NCBI GenBank assembly: GCA_038146865.1
Contig: JAYQSL010000002.1
Coordinates: 372,001 to 436,000 of the forward strand
Reading direction: 5' to 3'
From: GCA-2709075 sp038146865
GTDB taxonomy: Bacteria > Pseudomonadota > Alphaproteobacteria > MPNO01 > UBA2964
DNA length: 64,000 bases
The notes beneath the pieces were generated by a model. It did not search any database. It saw only the letters and a program-made list of their open reading frames with translations, and was not told where the DNA came from. The position numbers and the translations under genes are program-made. Below are positions 1 to 8,612 of the stretch, one piece after another (the stretch's first letter is position 1; every line of letters begins with the position of its first letter).

Positions 1-504
1 CTAGCGAGACCCTGGGTGGCACCAGGGACTCCCGGGCTCGAACATAGAATTGGGGGAATCGAGAAAGATTACGACACTGGTAATATTTCATATGACCCGG
101 ACAATCACCACAAAATGACTAAAGTTCGGGCGGAAAAAATTGCCAATATCGCCAATGATATCCCGATGCAAGAAGTCGCAAACGGAAATACATCTGGCAA
201 GATGGCGGTAATCGGTTGGGGCTCCACCTTTGGTGCCATTGAACAGGCGGTAAAACGTTGCAGAAAAGATGGCCTTGACGTGTCCCATATTCATATTCGA
301 CACATTTGGCCAATGCCTGCAAATATGGCCGAATTGCTGTCCGGCTTTGACCAACTATTGGTCCCAGAGATGAATAATGGCCAACTCGTAAAATTGCTTC
401 GTGCTGAGTATTTGGTTCCGGCAGAACCTCTAACGCAGATAAGCGGGCAACCATTTAAAGTTTCAGATTTAGAACGCGAAATTCGCAGTCGCTTAAAGGA
501 CTGA
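1..504 (+). CDS. korA: 2-oxoacid:ferredoxin oxidoreductase alpha subunit, C-terminal part
   Basis: This is the last 167 residues of a KorA-type subunit; the gene begins before the window and the frame is open from base 1. The alpha subunit works with KorB to convert 2-oxoglutarate (or a related 2-oxoacid) and CoA to an acyl-CoA with reduction of ferredoxin. Visible family features are the PGTPGLEHRIGGIEKD segment at the start, the IGWGSTFGAIEQAV stretch of the domain II Rossmann-like fold, and the C-terminal LLVPEMNNGQLVKLLRAEYL block. It ends 3 bp before the korB start, so the two are one operon. Substrate choice between 2-oxoglutarate and other 2-oxoacids cannot be settled without the N-terminus. 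Confidence 0.9.
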   Translation, partial: LARPWVAPGTPGLEHRIGGIEKDYDTGNISYDPDNHHKMTKVRAEKIANIANDIPMQEVANGNTSGKMAVIGWGSTFGAIEQAVKRCRKDGLDVSHIHIRHIWPMPANMAELLSGFDQLLVPEMNNGQLVKLLRAEYLVPAEPLTQISGQPFKVSDLEREIRSRLKD

Positions 505-507
505 AAA

Positions 508-1533
508 ATGAACATACAAGCTTCAACTGATAAATTAAAACCTAATGACTTTGCGTCAGACCAGGAAATTCGTTGGTGTCCTGGCTGTGGTGATTATGCG
601 ATCGTCAAAGGTGTTCAGAGAGCTCTAGCCGATATAGGAGCAGATCCATCAAATACAGTGTTCATCTCAGGTATCGGCTGCGCGGCTAGATTCCCTTATT
701 ATATGGAAACATATGGTTTTCATACAATCCACGGGCGTGCGCCCGCGGTAGCTACCGGTGTAAAGTTGAGTAACCCAGACTTAGATGTGTGGGTGATTGG
801 CGGCGATGGAGATATGTTATCCATCGGCGGAAACCATACCCTTCATGCGTTGCGTCGGAACGTTGATCTGCAAATTTTATTGTTCAACAACTCAATTTAC
901 GGATTAACCAAGGGACAGTACTCGCCAACGTCATCCGTCGGGACAAAATCTCCTTCTACCCCCGTAGGTTCGATCGACGCCCCCGTGTCGGCCTGCCAAT
1001 TCGCGCTGGGATGTAATGCGACTTTTGTTGCTCGGGGCGTAGACACAAATCAAAAATTACTTCCAACACTCCTTTCGGGTGCAAAAGCGCACCAAGGCGC
1101 CGCATTAGTAGAGATTCTCCAAAACTGCATTGTCTACAATGATGGGGTATATTCATCGTTTACTGAGAAAAGCAATAGCGCGGACGGGCAAGTCCTTTGC
1201 GAACATGGAAAACCACTGATCTTTGGCGCAGAGAATCAGAGAGGACTTCGGCTCAAGAAAGGCAAAATGGAATTAGAAATTGTGACCATTGGAGAGGGTG
1301 GCGTTACTGAAGCAGATATTATGATCCATGACGAAACTAATAGACCGCTCGCCTCCATGCTGGCCGGTATGCAGGCACCGGAGTGGCCTGTTGCAATGGG
1401 GATCATATATAGGGATCCACGTCCGGCCTATGAAACTGCCGTCCATGCGCAAATAGCTGAAGTAGCAGAAAAATCACCTCCGATTAGCATTAATGAACTA
1501 ATGCATAAAGGTAGGACTTGGACTGTCGTTTGA
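508..1533 (+). CDS. korB: 2-oxoacid:ferredoxin oxidoreductase beta subunit
   Basis: The 341-residue thiamine-diphosphate subunit of 2-oxoglutarate:ferredoxin oxidoreductase. It carries the WCPGCG motif (Cys24, Cys27), GIGC (Cys58) and a further Cys in the ILQNCIVYND segment, which together match the four ligands of the [4Fe-4S] cluster in this family. The ThDP/Mg motif runs from GGDGD (98-102) to FNNSIYG (about 126-132). The length is normal for the family. It follows korA directly and is closed by an intrinsic terminator, so korAB is the end of its transcript. The next gene, a ferredoxin-NADP+ reductase, is a plausible electron acceptor partner through ferredoxin (inference). Confidence 0.93.
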   Translation: MNIQASTDKLKPNDFASDQEIRWCPGCGDYAIVKGVQRALADIGADPSNTVFISGIGCAARFPYYMETYGFHTIHGRAPAVATGVKLSNPDLDVWVIGGDGDMLSIGGNHTLHALRRNVDLQILLFNNSIYGLTKGQYSPTSSVGTKSPSTPVGSIDAPVSACQFALGCNATFVARGVDTNQKLLPTLLSGAKAHQGAALVEILQNCIVYNDGVYSSFTEKSNSADGQVLCEHGKPLIFGAENQRGLRLKKGKMELEIVTIGEGGVTEADIMIHDETNRPLASMLAGMQAPEWPVAMGIIYRDPRPAYETAVHAQIAEVAEKSPPISINELMHKGRTWTVV

Positions 1534-1556
1534 GGCCTCTTTTACTCTCTATCAAG

Positions 1557-1583
1557 CCCCGGTTTTACCGGGGTTTTGTTTTT
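1557..1583 (+). terminator. Intrinsic terminator after korAB
   Basis: CCCCGG and CCGGGG form a 6-bp stem with a 5-nt loop, followed by TTTTGTTTTT. It lies 24 bp after the korB stop in the right orientation. Confidence 0.9.
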
Positions 1584-1659
1584 GGAGCCAAGGGTTTTCT
1601 TATTCCAATCAATGAGTATCATCTCAAAAGGTATTTAATAAAAAACTAGGGGTCGCTTA

Positions 1660-2982
1660 GTGAGTGATAACAGCCGTAGCGTAGCAATTGTAGGTTCAGG
1701 ACCTGGAGGAATGTATGTTGCTCAGGCCCTTCAAGAAAAACAACCTGGATGTAAAATTGATATTATTGAAAAACTGCCCACACCCTTCGGGTTAATCAGG
1801 GGTGGTGTCGCACCGGACCATCAACACACTAAACGAGTTGATAGAAAATACGCCCAAACTATTGAGGGCGGCCCAAACATCCGCTATCTCGGCAATATTG
1901 AACTTGGAAAAGATATCAGCCTTAGCGAACTAGAGGATATTTATGACGCCGTAGTCCTGGCCTATGGTGCCCCATATGATAATCGCCTGGGTATCCCGGG
2001 TGAGAATAAAGGGAATGTCTTTGGATCAAACGAATTCGTAGGTTGGTACAATTGCCATCCGGAATTTCGAGACCTCAATCCAAACTTAAATATCAAATCA
2101 GCGGTTGTTATTGGTGTCGGAAACGTTGCAGTTGATGTGGCACGTGTCCTAGCACGAACTCCGGCGGAAATGGCCACTACCGATATTGCGAGTTTTGCGA
2201 TGGAGGCCATCCACGCCTCTCCACTAGAAAATATTTCTATGGTGGGACGCAGAGGTCCTCTCGAGGCCTCTTTCACCAATACTGAGCTAAAGGAACTCGG
2301 CGCGCTGCAGGATGCAACCACTGTAGTTGATGGTTCAATTATACCCGACTCTGCACCAGCAGAGATGGAGGACAGAGAACGAAAAGTTAAAGATAGAATA
2401 TTAGGAACTCTCCGCGACCTAAGTTTGGCAGAAACTGGGACAAAAAGGCGAACCATTAACGTGGCTTTTTATGCGTCTCCCATAGAAATCAGAGGTGGCA
2501 ACCAAATTGAGTCGCTCCTTATGGAGAAAAATCGGGTTGAGGATGGGAAATGCATTGGAACAGGCGAGACCTTCGAGATCCCCTGCGATTTATTGGTCAC
2601 CTGCATCGGTTCGCGTGCAGAAGCGATAGAGGGCGTGCCCTTTAATGAAAATCGCGGCATTGCCAAAACAGAGGATGGCAGAGCCAAACCCAGAGTATAC
2701 GCTGCCGGCTGGCTAAAACGCGGTGCAAGCGGAACGATAGGTACCAATAGACTAGACTCTTATGCAGTCACCGACCTAATGATCTCAGAATTTAATGGTG
2801 ACACGCGCCCTGGACCTAACGCAATGGATAAGCTTATTGCTGAGCGATCAATGAAGACGGTGGACTATACAGATTGGCTCAAATTAAAAGACCTCGAAGA
2901 GTCTGCCGCCTCAGACGGCGCTCCGAGAAAGAAATTTACTACTGTCGCTGAGATGATACTCGCCCTAGAGAAAACTGGATAA
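1660..2982 (+). CDS. Ferredoxin--NADP+ reductase, adrenodoxin-reductase type
   Basis: A 440-residue FAD enzyme of the FprA/adrenodoxin reductase family, which moves electrons between NADPH and ferredoxin. The N-terminal FAD dinucleotide fold is VAIVGSGPGGMYVA (about 8-21), followed by the family's PFGLIRGGVAPDH segment; the NADP-binding fold is VVIGVGNVAVDVARVL (about 149-164); near the C-terminus GWLKRGASGTIGTNRLDS is the conserved FAD/NADP contact segment. The start is GTG, with GGGGT just upstream. It follows the korAB terminator with its own leader of about 75 bp. Placement next to korAB suggests it links the ferredoxin pool used by KorAB to NADP(H). Confidence 0.92.
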   Translation: MSDNSRSVAIVGSGPGGMYVAQALQEKQPGCKIDIIEKLPTPFGLIRGGVAPDHQHTKRVDRKYAQTIEGGPNIRYLGNIELGKDISLSELEDIYDAVVLAYGAPYDNRLGIPGENKGNVFGSNEFVGWYNCHPEFRDLNPNLNIKSAVVIGVGNVAVDVARVLARTPAEMATTDIASFAMEAIHASPLENISMVGRRGPLEASFTNTELKELGALQDATTVVDGSIIPDSAPAEMEDRERKVKDRILGTLRDLSLAETGTKRRTINVAFYASPIEIRGGNQIESLLMEKNRVEDGKCIGTGETFEIPCDLLVTCIGSRAEAIEGVPFNENRGIAKTEDGRAKPRVYAAGWLKRGASGTIGTNRLDSYAVTDLMISEFNGDTRPGPNAMDKLIAERSMKTVDYTDWLKLKDLEESAASDGAPRKKFTTVAEMILALEKTG

Positions 2983-3028
2983 ATAGCTAGGTGTTTGATT
3001 TTTGTTAAATATGGTCGATAACAAAATT

Positions 3029-4258
3029 TTATCCAACGATCTTATCGTCATGAAGGCTTTTTAGCTCTTTTTCAGTAATACCGGCTAAATCCATGAGCAA
3101 CTCGTCCGTATGGAAACCGAGTGGAGGCGGGGCCAGTTTGTAATCTAATTGCTTATCTGAAAAATGGATCGGGCTCGCCACCTGAGGTATTTCTCCAACC
3201 GTTGGGTGATTGACTTTTATTTTTAACCCACGATGTTTGATTTGTTCGTTATCAAATACTTGTTCTACGTTATTAATAGGACCGCAGGGAACACCAACCT
3301 CTTCCAAAGAGCTAATCCACTCCTGCGCCGAACGTTCTTTCAAAAACTCTTGAATAACTGGGATGAGCTCATCCCGATTTTCTACGCGCGCTGAGTTTGT
3401 TTTGTATTTTGGATCACGCGGCAAGTCAGGCCGCGCTGCAACCTCACAAAATTTTTCAAATTGTCCGTCATTTCCGACCGCAATGATCACGAAGTCATCA
3501 GAAGTCGCAAATGCTTCATAGGGAACAATGTTTGGATGCGAATTCCCCATCCGATTGGGCGCTTTTCCGGTTACCAGATAGTTCATAGCCTGATTAGCCA
3601 TGCAAGCCGCTGTTACATCCAGTAGTGCCATATCAATGTGGCACCCCTCCCCAGTGCGCTCACGGTCAGCCAGCGCTGCAAGAGCGGCTATTTGGGTATA
3701 AAGCCCAGTCAGGATGTCAGTTAGAGCCACTCCGATCTTCTGTGGTCCTGCCCCCGGCCGTCCATCTGCTTCACCGGTGACACTCATTAGGCCTCCCATT
3801 GCTTGAACTAAGAAGTCATACCCAGATCGACTTGACAAAGGACCCGTTTGACCGAAACCAGTAATCGAACAATAAACTATGCCTGGATTTACCTTTTTAA
3901 GATCTTCATAGGCCAATCCATACTTTGCGAGTCCCCCAACTTTATAATTTTCAATCAAGATATCCGAATGGAGAGCCAATTTCTTAAGAATGTCTTGACC
4001 CTTGGGTTTAGAAATATCAAGGGCTAGAGACTTTTTACCTCGGTTAGCAGACATAAAGTAAGCTGCCTCATCTTGCGCTCCCTCCTGTCCCTTAATAAAT
4101 GGTGGCCCCCAACTTCTTGTATCATCACCTGTCCCAGGTCTTTCTATTTTGATCACTTCAGCACCCAGGTCGGCAAATGATTGCGCTGCCCAAGGGCCTG
4201 CAAGAATTCGGCTCATATCAAGAACCCGAATATGAGAGAGTGGCTTGTAATTTGACAT
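3029..4258 (-). CDS. CaiB/BaiF family (class III) CoA-transferase
   Basis: A 409-residue class III CoA-transferase. The N-terminal MSRILAGPWAAQSFADLGAEVIK-type segment and the conserved FGQTGPLSSRSGYDF block are typical. The probable catalytic aspartate is near residue 181 in VALTDILTGL, after the GxPxxxG-like loop. Class III enzymes move CoA between carboxylic acids through an aspartyl-CoA thioester. It lies 7 bp after the glutaryl-CoA dehydrogenase gene on the same strand, so the likely reaction is activation of glutarate (succinyl-CoA:glutarate CoA-transferase), giving the dehydrogenase its substrate. That assignment is from context; the family has many substrates. Confidence 0.87.
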   Translation of the reverse strand: MSNYKPLSHIRVLDMSRILAGPWAAQSFADLGAEVIKIERPGTGDDTRSWGPPFIKGQEGAQDEAAYFMSANRGKKSLALDISKPKGQDILKKLALHSDILIENYKVGGLAKYGLAYEDLKKVNPGIVYCSITGFGQTGPLSSRSGYDFLVQAMGGLMSVTGEADGRPGAGPQKIGVALTDILTGLYTQIAALAALADRERTGEGCHIDMALLDVTAACMANQAMNYLVTGKAPNRMGNSHPNIVPYEAFATSDDFVIIAVGNDGQFEKFCEVAARPDLPRDPKYKTNSARVENRDELIPVIQEFLKERSAQEWISSLEEVGVPCGPINNVEQVFDNEQIKHRGLKIKVNHPTVGEIPQVASPIHFSDKQLDYKLAPPPLGFHTDELLMDLAGITEKELKSLHDDKIVG

Positions 4259-4265
4259 TGTGTTT

Positions 4266-5489
4266 TTACCCAGTGAAGGCTTGAATTCCAGTCTGCGCCC
4301 GTCCCAAAATCAGTGCATGAATGTCATGGGTGCCTTCATAAGTAATCACTGTTTCAAGGTTCATCAAATGGCGGATAACATGGTATTCATCAACTATTCC
4401 GTTACCTCCATGCATATCTCTGGCTGTCCGAGCTATTTCGAGAGCCTTCCCGGTTGTGTGGCGCTTCATCAAAGAAATCGCTTCTGGCGCACATGAACCC
4501 TCATCCATCATACGACCCAAACGAAGGCAGGATTGAAGCCCAATGGTTATATCCGTTTGCATATCAGCGAGTTTCTTTTGAACAAGTTGATTAGCCGCAA
4601 TAGGACGTCCAAATTGTGTCCTATCCATTGTGTAATTCCGTGCGGCATGCCAACAAAATTCTGCGGCTCCCATCACCCCCCAAGCAATACCGTAACGGGC
4701 GTTATTTAGGCAACCAAACGGACCTCCTAGCCCACGAGCTCCCGGTAATCGGTTCTCTTCTTCAACGAACACCTCATCCATTACCACCTCACCAGTCAGT
4801 GAAGCTCGCAGAGAGAACTTTCCTTCTACTTTGTTGACAGAAAGACCTTTCATGCCCTTTTCAAGAATAAATCCACCAATGACACCTTCATCGTCTTTCG
4901 CCCATATGATGAAGACGTCCGCAATCGGAGAATTGCTGATCCACATTTTGGAACCGGTAATACTATATCCACCGTCTACCGACCGCGCTCGCGTTATCAT
5001 ACCTCCCGGGTCAGATCCATGGTCCGCCTCAGTGAGGCCAAAACAACCGACGTATTCCCCGGTAGCGAGCTTAGGTAAATATTTTTTCCGGTGTGCTTCA
5101 GTTCCATAGGCGTAAATAGGCCACATTACGAGACTGGATTGCACGGAAAGAGTTGAACGATATGCCGAGTCCACCCGCTCTACTTCTCTTGCAATGAGCC
5201 CATAGACCACATAAGACGCTCCAGCACATCCGTATTCTTCAGGTAAGGTGCTTCCAAGCAGTCCAAGCTTACCCATTTCAGAAATAATAGTAGGATCAAA
5301 GGTCTCAAGCCGGTTAGCCTCTTGGATACCCGGCATCAACCTCTCTTCCGCAAACGCCCGTGCGGAGTCCCTAACTAGCTTCTCTTCTTCTGTTAATTGA
5401 TCCTCAAATAAAAAAGGGTCCTCCCAATTAAAGCTGGGCCATTTTTTAAGTCGGGGTCCCTCATCATGGGCAGCCAGATTAGCGCTCAT
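4266..5489 (-). CDS. gcdH: Glutaryl-CoA dehydrogenase
   Basis: A 407-residue acyl-CoA dehydrogenase. The N-terminal FNWEDPFLFEDQLTEEE segment is the hallmark of glutaryl-CoA dehydrogenases. FGLTEADHGSDP and KMWISNSP are FAD-contact motifs, and the catalytic base is Glu about 385 in TYEGTHD. It oxidises and decarboxylates glutaryl-CoA to crotonyl-CoA, giving electrons to electron-transfer flavoprotein. It is the first gene of a two-gene operon with the class III CoA-transferase, the usual glutarate/lysine/tryptophan degradation pair. The start ATG is preceded by GAGAGAGGAAG. No frame problems are seen. Confidence 0.93.
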   Translation of the reverse strand: MSANLAAHDEGPRLKKWPSFNWEDPFLFEDQLTEEEKLVRDSARAFAEERLMPGIQEANRLETFDPTIISEMGKLGLLGSTLPEEYGCAGASYVVYGLIAREVERVDSAYRSTLSVQSSLVMWPIYAYGTEAHRKKYLPKLATGEYVGCFGLTEADHGSDPGGMITRARSVDGGYSITGSKMWISNSPIADVFIIWAKDDEGVIGGFILEKGMKGLSVNKVEGKFSLRASLTGEVVMDEVFVEEENRLPGARGLGGPFGCLNNARYGIAWGVMGAAEFCWHAARNYTMDRTQFGRPIAANQLVQKKLADMQTDITIGLQSCLRLGRMMDEGSCAPEAISLMKRHTTGKALEIARTARDMHGGNGIVDEYHVIRHLMNLETVITYEGTHDIHALILGRAQTGIQAFTG

Positions 5490-5528
5490 CTTCCTCTCTC
5501 ACCTAAGTTCCTAGTGAAACTAGACCAT

Positions 5529-5574
5529 AAACGAAAATAGTCTCCTAAGCTAATTTAGGAGACTATTTTCGTTT
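5529..5574 (-). terminator. Long perfect inverted repeat, terminator-like
   Basis: Two 20-bp arms are perfectly complementary (5529-5548 and 5555-5574) around a 6-nt loop. The core is AGTCTCCTAA, flanked outside by an A-rich arm that becomes U-rich in the minus transcript (TATTTTCGTTTA). It lies after the stop of the selenoprotein gene and before the gcdH start, both on the minus strand, so it probably ends the upstream transcript. The stem is longer than most intrinsic terminators. Confidence 0.75.
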
Positions 5575-5620
5575 GTTTAGACCTGTCAGGAATTTATTTA
5601 TTTGATCTAAGTCTCAATAC

Positions 5621-6301
5621 TCAAGCAAGTAACGATTTTAAAGCGCTCTCAAATGCAACGTCGTCCCAGCCGAAGGGCCCCTTTTCCCCTCGATAAACCA
5701 CCGTGCCCTCTGCATTTATTAGAAACTGGCGCATCGGAAGTCCAACGTAGTCTTCATCTATCGAATTTTCTATTGAGTCTATCAACATGGGCATCTCGAG
5801 CCCTAAATCTAGTTGACACGTGGCCGCTACCTCAGTCCGTTCCTCATCGGTTGCCGGCTCTTCAACAATAATGTTCTCTATGACGTTATTAGGAACCTGC
5901 CAACCCTGGGCTGGATGCGCTTCTCTAATATAGATGACAAAAAATTCTACTTGGTCTTTGTAACGCTTGTACAATTCGTTAAGGCGCACGGCCTTCCCAC
6001 GAAAAGGCGGTCACGTGTAAGAACCAAAAGCAATCGCAACTGGTTTTCCTCTCAGATTGGACAACTGGATTTTCTCACCCGTCCTCTTTCGGTTAGCTCC
6101 AAGAACTTCTGCTATAAAATCAGGCGCTATAGAACCAACGGCAGGAACTTTTTCCTCGCGCCCTTTTTCGTATTCGATGTGCGCTTCAAGCTCTTCTTGG
6201 CTAATTTTTGAAACTTTAAGCTGAGCTTTTCTGCGCTCAAACCTATCCATTGCCTCATATTCTTCGAGGGTAACCGGGCTCTCAATAATATTCTCTGTCA
6301 C
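5621..6301 (-). CDS. Deiodinase-like selenoprotein (TGA-encoded Sec97)
   Basis: Two apparent half genes join in one frame when the TGA at 6013-6011 is read as selenocysteine, giving 226 residues. The N-terminal half ends GKPVAIAFGSYT, then Sec, then PPFRGKAVRLNELYKRYKDQ and FFVIYIREAHPAQGW. This matches the iodothyronine-deiodinase active-site pattern GSxTUPPF...VYIxEAH, in a thioredoxin fold. Start is GTG with AAGGGA upstream. A second copy of the family, also with TGA at this site, occurs at 42217-42891. Bacterial members are not known to act on thyroid hormone; a thiol or peroxide redox role is more likely (inference). No selA, selB, selC or selD is in the window. Confidence 0.88.
5977..6001 (-). 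promoter_or_regulatory. Candidate bacterial SECIS hairpin
   Basis: Starting 10 nt after the TGA, CGT/ACG pairs outside and AAGGC/GCCTT pairs inside, around the 5-nt loop CGTGC; three G residues bulge between the two stems. The first loop G is 22 nt after TGA, within the range known for SelB-binding bacterial SECIS elements. The same AGGC-CGTGC-GCCT hairpin occurs at the same offset in the paralogue. Folding was done by eye. Confidence 0.6.
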
Positions 6302-6330
6302 AATTTTCCCTTTCCAGTTTTCATCGATTC

Positions 6331-6367
6331 CATGGGGAGAGTCGACATCAAATCTTCTCTCCCCATG
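6331..6367. repeat. 11-bp inverted repeat between the TTT receptor and selenoprotein genes
   Basis: CATGGGGAGAG (6331-6341) and CTCTCCCCATG (6357-6367) are perfectly complementary around 15 nt. It lies between the stop of the TTT receptor gene and the start of the selenoprotein gene. It has no T-run, so it could be a transcript 3' end stabiliser or a leader hairpin. A second small hairpin, AGCCC-cttc-GGGCT, lies at about 6377-6390. Confidence 0.5.
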
Positions 6368-6414
6368 TTCGGTAAAGCCCCTTCGGGCTCATAAATCAAA
6401 TAGGCTATATCTGC

Positions 6415-7446
6415 TCAGTTTTTTAAGGACATCAAGTAACGCATTCGGTCAAACAACTTATCATGGGCAGTCGAGAGATTTTTTGCATGGGCCTGCTGAT
6501 TGGTCCAATCGACATAACCAAAATTCATTTTGCGTTTCTTGGCGTCGGCTAAAGCATCTTTATCTGAAAATATCTTTTTAAAACCCGCGCGGAGAGCCTC
6601 TAACCTGGCTTTAGGCACCCCTGGAGGCGCAAGCCATGCTCGCCCAATTATATCATTCCCAGCAATCAACTCTAAGATCTTTTTATCAGTTGGATCGCTA
6701 ACATAGTCTTTCAATAATTTTTTATTTTCCCAGCCAGGCAGTGGTTCAAGCGAATTTACAGCAAGAACCTCTATTCTCTTTTGATCAATCCAATGAGGGC
6801 GGATTAATCCAACAGAGGAATAGCCAGCCTGGAACGCATAGACTTCTTTGCTATCCATGGCTTTGTAAACACCTGCCATACCTCTGTAACCGGTGACGAT
6901 TTTAAACTTAGTTCCAATCATACCGTTCGCTAATTTAGGCAAAATATATGTTTGAGAGCCCTTGCCGGTTGAACCAATGATCACCTGCTTAGTTTTGACG
7001 TCCTCTAAAGTTTTTACCCCTGCCTCTTTCAAAGCAACGAAAGCTGGTTGAGGACGCTCTGCACCCCCAATAAATTGAAATTTTTGAGGGTCATATTTGA
7101 TACCCGTTTTCCGAAGCCGTGCCGCAAACGGGGTATCCTGAAGAAGAATTCCCACGGCTGTCCCATCCTGGGCTGCTCGATTGTAAAGGTAATTGGCCGC
7201 TTTGGTGCCTCCCGCGCCCCCCATATTCTGAGTTATAAAGTTAGGCTTACCGGGCATGTATTTCTCCCAATACGGGGTTAAAAACAAAGACCATTTATGG
7301 TGCCCACCACCCGCCTTTGCGGCTACGACAATCGTCACTGTCTTACCCTGGTAGAATTTTTCCACGGGATTGCTGTGAGCCGTAAAAGAAGCCAAACAAG
7401 AGGTGGCTAGTCCCGCTGCCAGAGCGGTAAGTTTTCTATAAGGCAT
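6415..7446 (-). CDS. TTT-family (TctC-like) extracytoplasmic solute receptor
   Basis: A 343-residue periplasmic binding protein of the tripartite tricarboxylate transporter type. A signal peptide covers about residues 1-26 (LTALAAGLATSCLASFTAHS). The mature part begins with EKFYQGKTVTIVVAAKAGGG, the family's KxVxIVVxxxxGGG opening, and contains the ligand-loop segments FITQNMGGAGGTKAANYLYN and RAWLAPPGVPKARLEALR. No TctA or TctB membrane gene is nearby, which is common for orphan receptors in this family. The gene lies upstream of the selenoprotein gene and downstream of the RutAB-like genes, all minus strand, with gaps of 113 and 290 bp. Ligand unknown. A related but longer receptor is at 61948-63216. 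Confidence 0.88.
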   Translation of the reverse strand: MPYRKLTALAAGLATSCLASFTAHSNPVEKFYQGKTVTIVVAAKAGGGHHKWSLFLTPYWEKYMPGKPNFITQNMGGAGGTKAANYLYNRAAQDGTAVGILLQDTPFAARLRKTGIKYDPQKFQFIGGAERPQPAFVALKEAGVKTLEDVKTKQVIIGSTGKGSQTYILPKLANGMIGTKFKIVTGYRGMAGVYKAMDSKEVYAFQAGYSSVGLIRPHWIDQKRIEVLAVNSLEPLPGWENKKLLKDYVSDPTDKKILELIAGNDIIGRAWLAPPGVPKARLEALRAGFKKIFSDKDALADAKKRKMNFGYVDWTNQQAHAKNLSTAHDKLFDRMRYLMSLKN

Positions 7447-7736
7447 TTTTTTCTCCCTGTTTGTCGTTCTGTTTTTTTTCGTTTTTTTGAACGAGTGAAA
7501 TGAAACAAGATTTATTGATGTTTTTCTAGCTTTTTTTCCACAGCGATTAATAGATACTGCGACACGATGTCTATTCTGCTAAAAACTAGGGTTTTGAAAA
7601 AAATTACTTGACTGATAAATTCGTACCAATTCCCTTCCAGAGCTTGGCTTACCAAAGCATTCTGAGCAGAAGCAGAACTACATCAAAAAATCAGAAAATT
7701 TATTTTAATCAAAGTTAACATTAAAAATTTTTAAAA

Positions 7737-7919
7737 TTATTGATTTATCTGATTTTCTAAGGTCATAAGTACTGGTCGCCCATCGGGTGTATTTAGGGGT
7801 ATAATCTTGCCATTATGTCGGGCGCAAAGCGTCGGTGCAGAGCGAACCTCTTCACCAAGGTTCACCTCTATTTCTGCGATTACAATCTCAGTTTCCTCAT
7901 ATACTTTGAGCACCCGCAT
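7737..7919 (-). CDS. Small conserved-looking protein, 60 residues
   Basis: A 60-residue product with mixed beta-rich composition (LKVYEETEIVIAEIEV) and a single Cys in TLCARHNGK. GAGAGGC lies about 9 nt before the ATG. It follows the isochorismatase-like gene by 31 bp on the same strand and so is probably in that operon. I do not recognise the family. The short gap and clear ribosome binding site support it as a gene. Confidence 0.6.
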   Translation of the reverse strand: MRVLKVYEETEIVIAEIEVNLGEEVRSAPTLCARHNGKIIPLNTPDGRPVLMTLENQINQ

Positions 7920-7950
7920 CGATATTAGCCTCTCAGTGTTTAATTAGATT

Positions 7951-8574
7951 TTAGAGCCAGATATTAAGCAATTCTTCGGAGGTTGTGACATCACCAAGGA
8001 GCAATTCAACGTTCTTCAGCGTCGCTTGATGTAAAGAAATATCATTTGCAGCTACACAATCTTCAGGGATCACAATGTAATATCCCAGATTAAAAGCATC
8101 TCGAAGTGTCGAGTCCACGCAAATATTTGTTGTCACTCCGGTGATTACCGTCGTTTTGATAGACCTCTTCTGAAGAATCGCATTGAGGTTTGTTCCACTG
8201 AAAGCGCTATAACGGTGCTTTATAAGAACAATATCCCCTTCTTCTGGTTCAACATAATAAAATTCAGCTCCCCAACTACCCTCATAACATCTGGGTTTAT
8301 CACCAGCAGAGCCACCTTTAGAAAGCATAGGCGCTGACAGATATTCAGGATCATAAATAGCCTTAACCCAAATGATTGTGGCGCCTAAAGATCGAGCTTG
8401 GCTGGTTAAACTTTGGTTACGCGCCGCCAATGACTGATTGGCATTGGCATCAACGCCAAACTTTCTCCCCACATAGCCATCGGGATGACAAAAATCATTT
8501 TGAATATCAACCACCAATACTGCCGTATGAGAAGGCATTACTCTCTCTGAAAGTGTGTCCAGCAATTGAAGCAT
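7951..8574 (-). CDS. Isochorismatase-like amidohydrolase, RutB-like
   Basis: A 207-residue cysteine hydrolase of the isochorismatase-like superfamily. The catalytic triad is visible as Asp in LVVDIQNDF, Lys in IKHRYSAFSGTNL and Cys in GVTTNICVDSTLRDAF. RutB-type members cleave ureidoacrylate peracid made by RutA in pyrimidine breakdown; others hydrolyse carbamates or amides. It sits 38 bp after a RutA-like monooxygenase gene on the same strand, so the pair probably opens and then deamidates one heterocyclic or amide substrate. No rutC-G homologue is in the window, so the substrate need not be uracil. Confidence 0.82.
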   Translation of the reverse strand: MLQLLDTLSERVMPSHTAVLVVDIQNDFCHPDGYVGRKFGVDANANQSLAARNQSLTSQARSLGATIIWVKAIYDPEYLSAPMLSKGGSAGDKPRCYEGSWGAEFYYVEPEEGDIVLIKHRYSAFSGTNLNAILQKRSIKTTVITGVTTNICVDSTLRDAFNLGYYIVIPEDCVAANDISLHQATLKNVELLLGDVTTSEELLNIWL

Positions 8575-8612
8575 TTTTGAACGACCCTTGACTAAAAAAC
8601 GTAAAAACTCCC

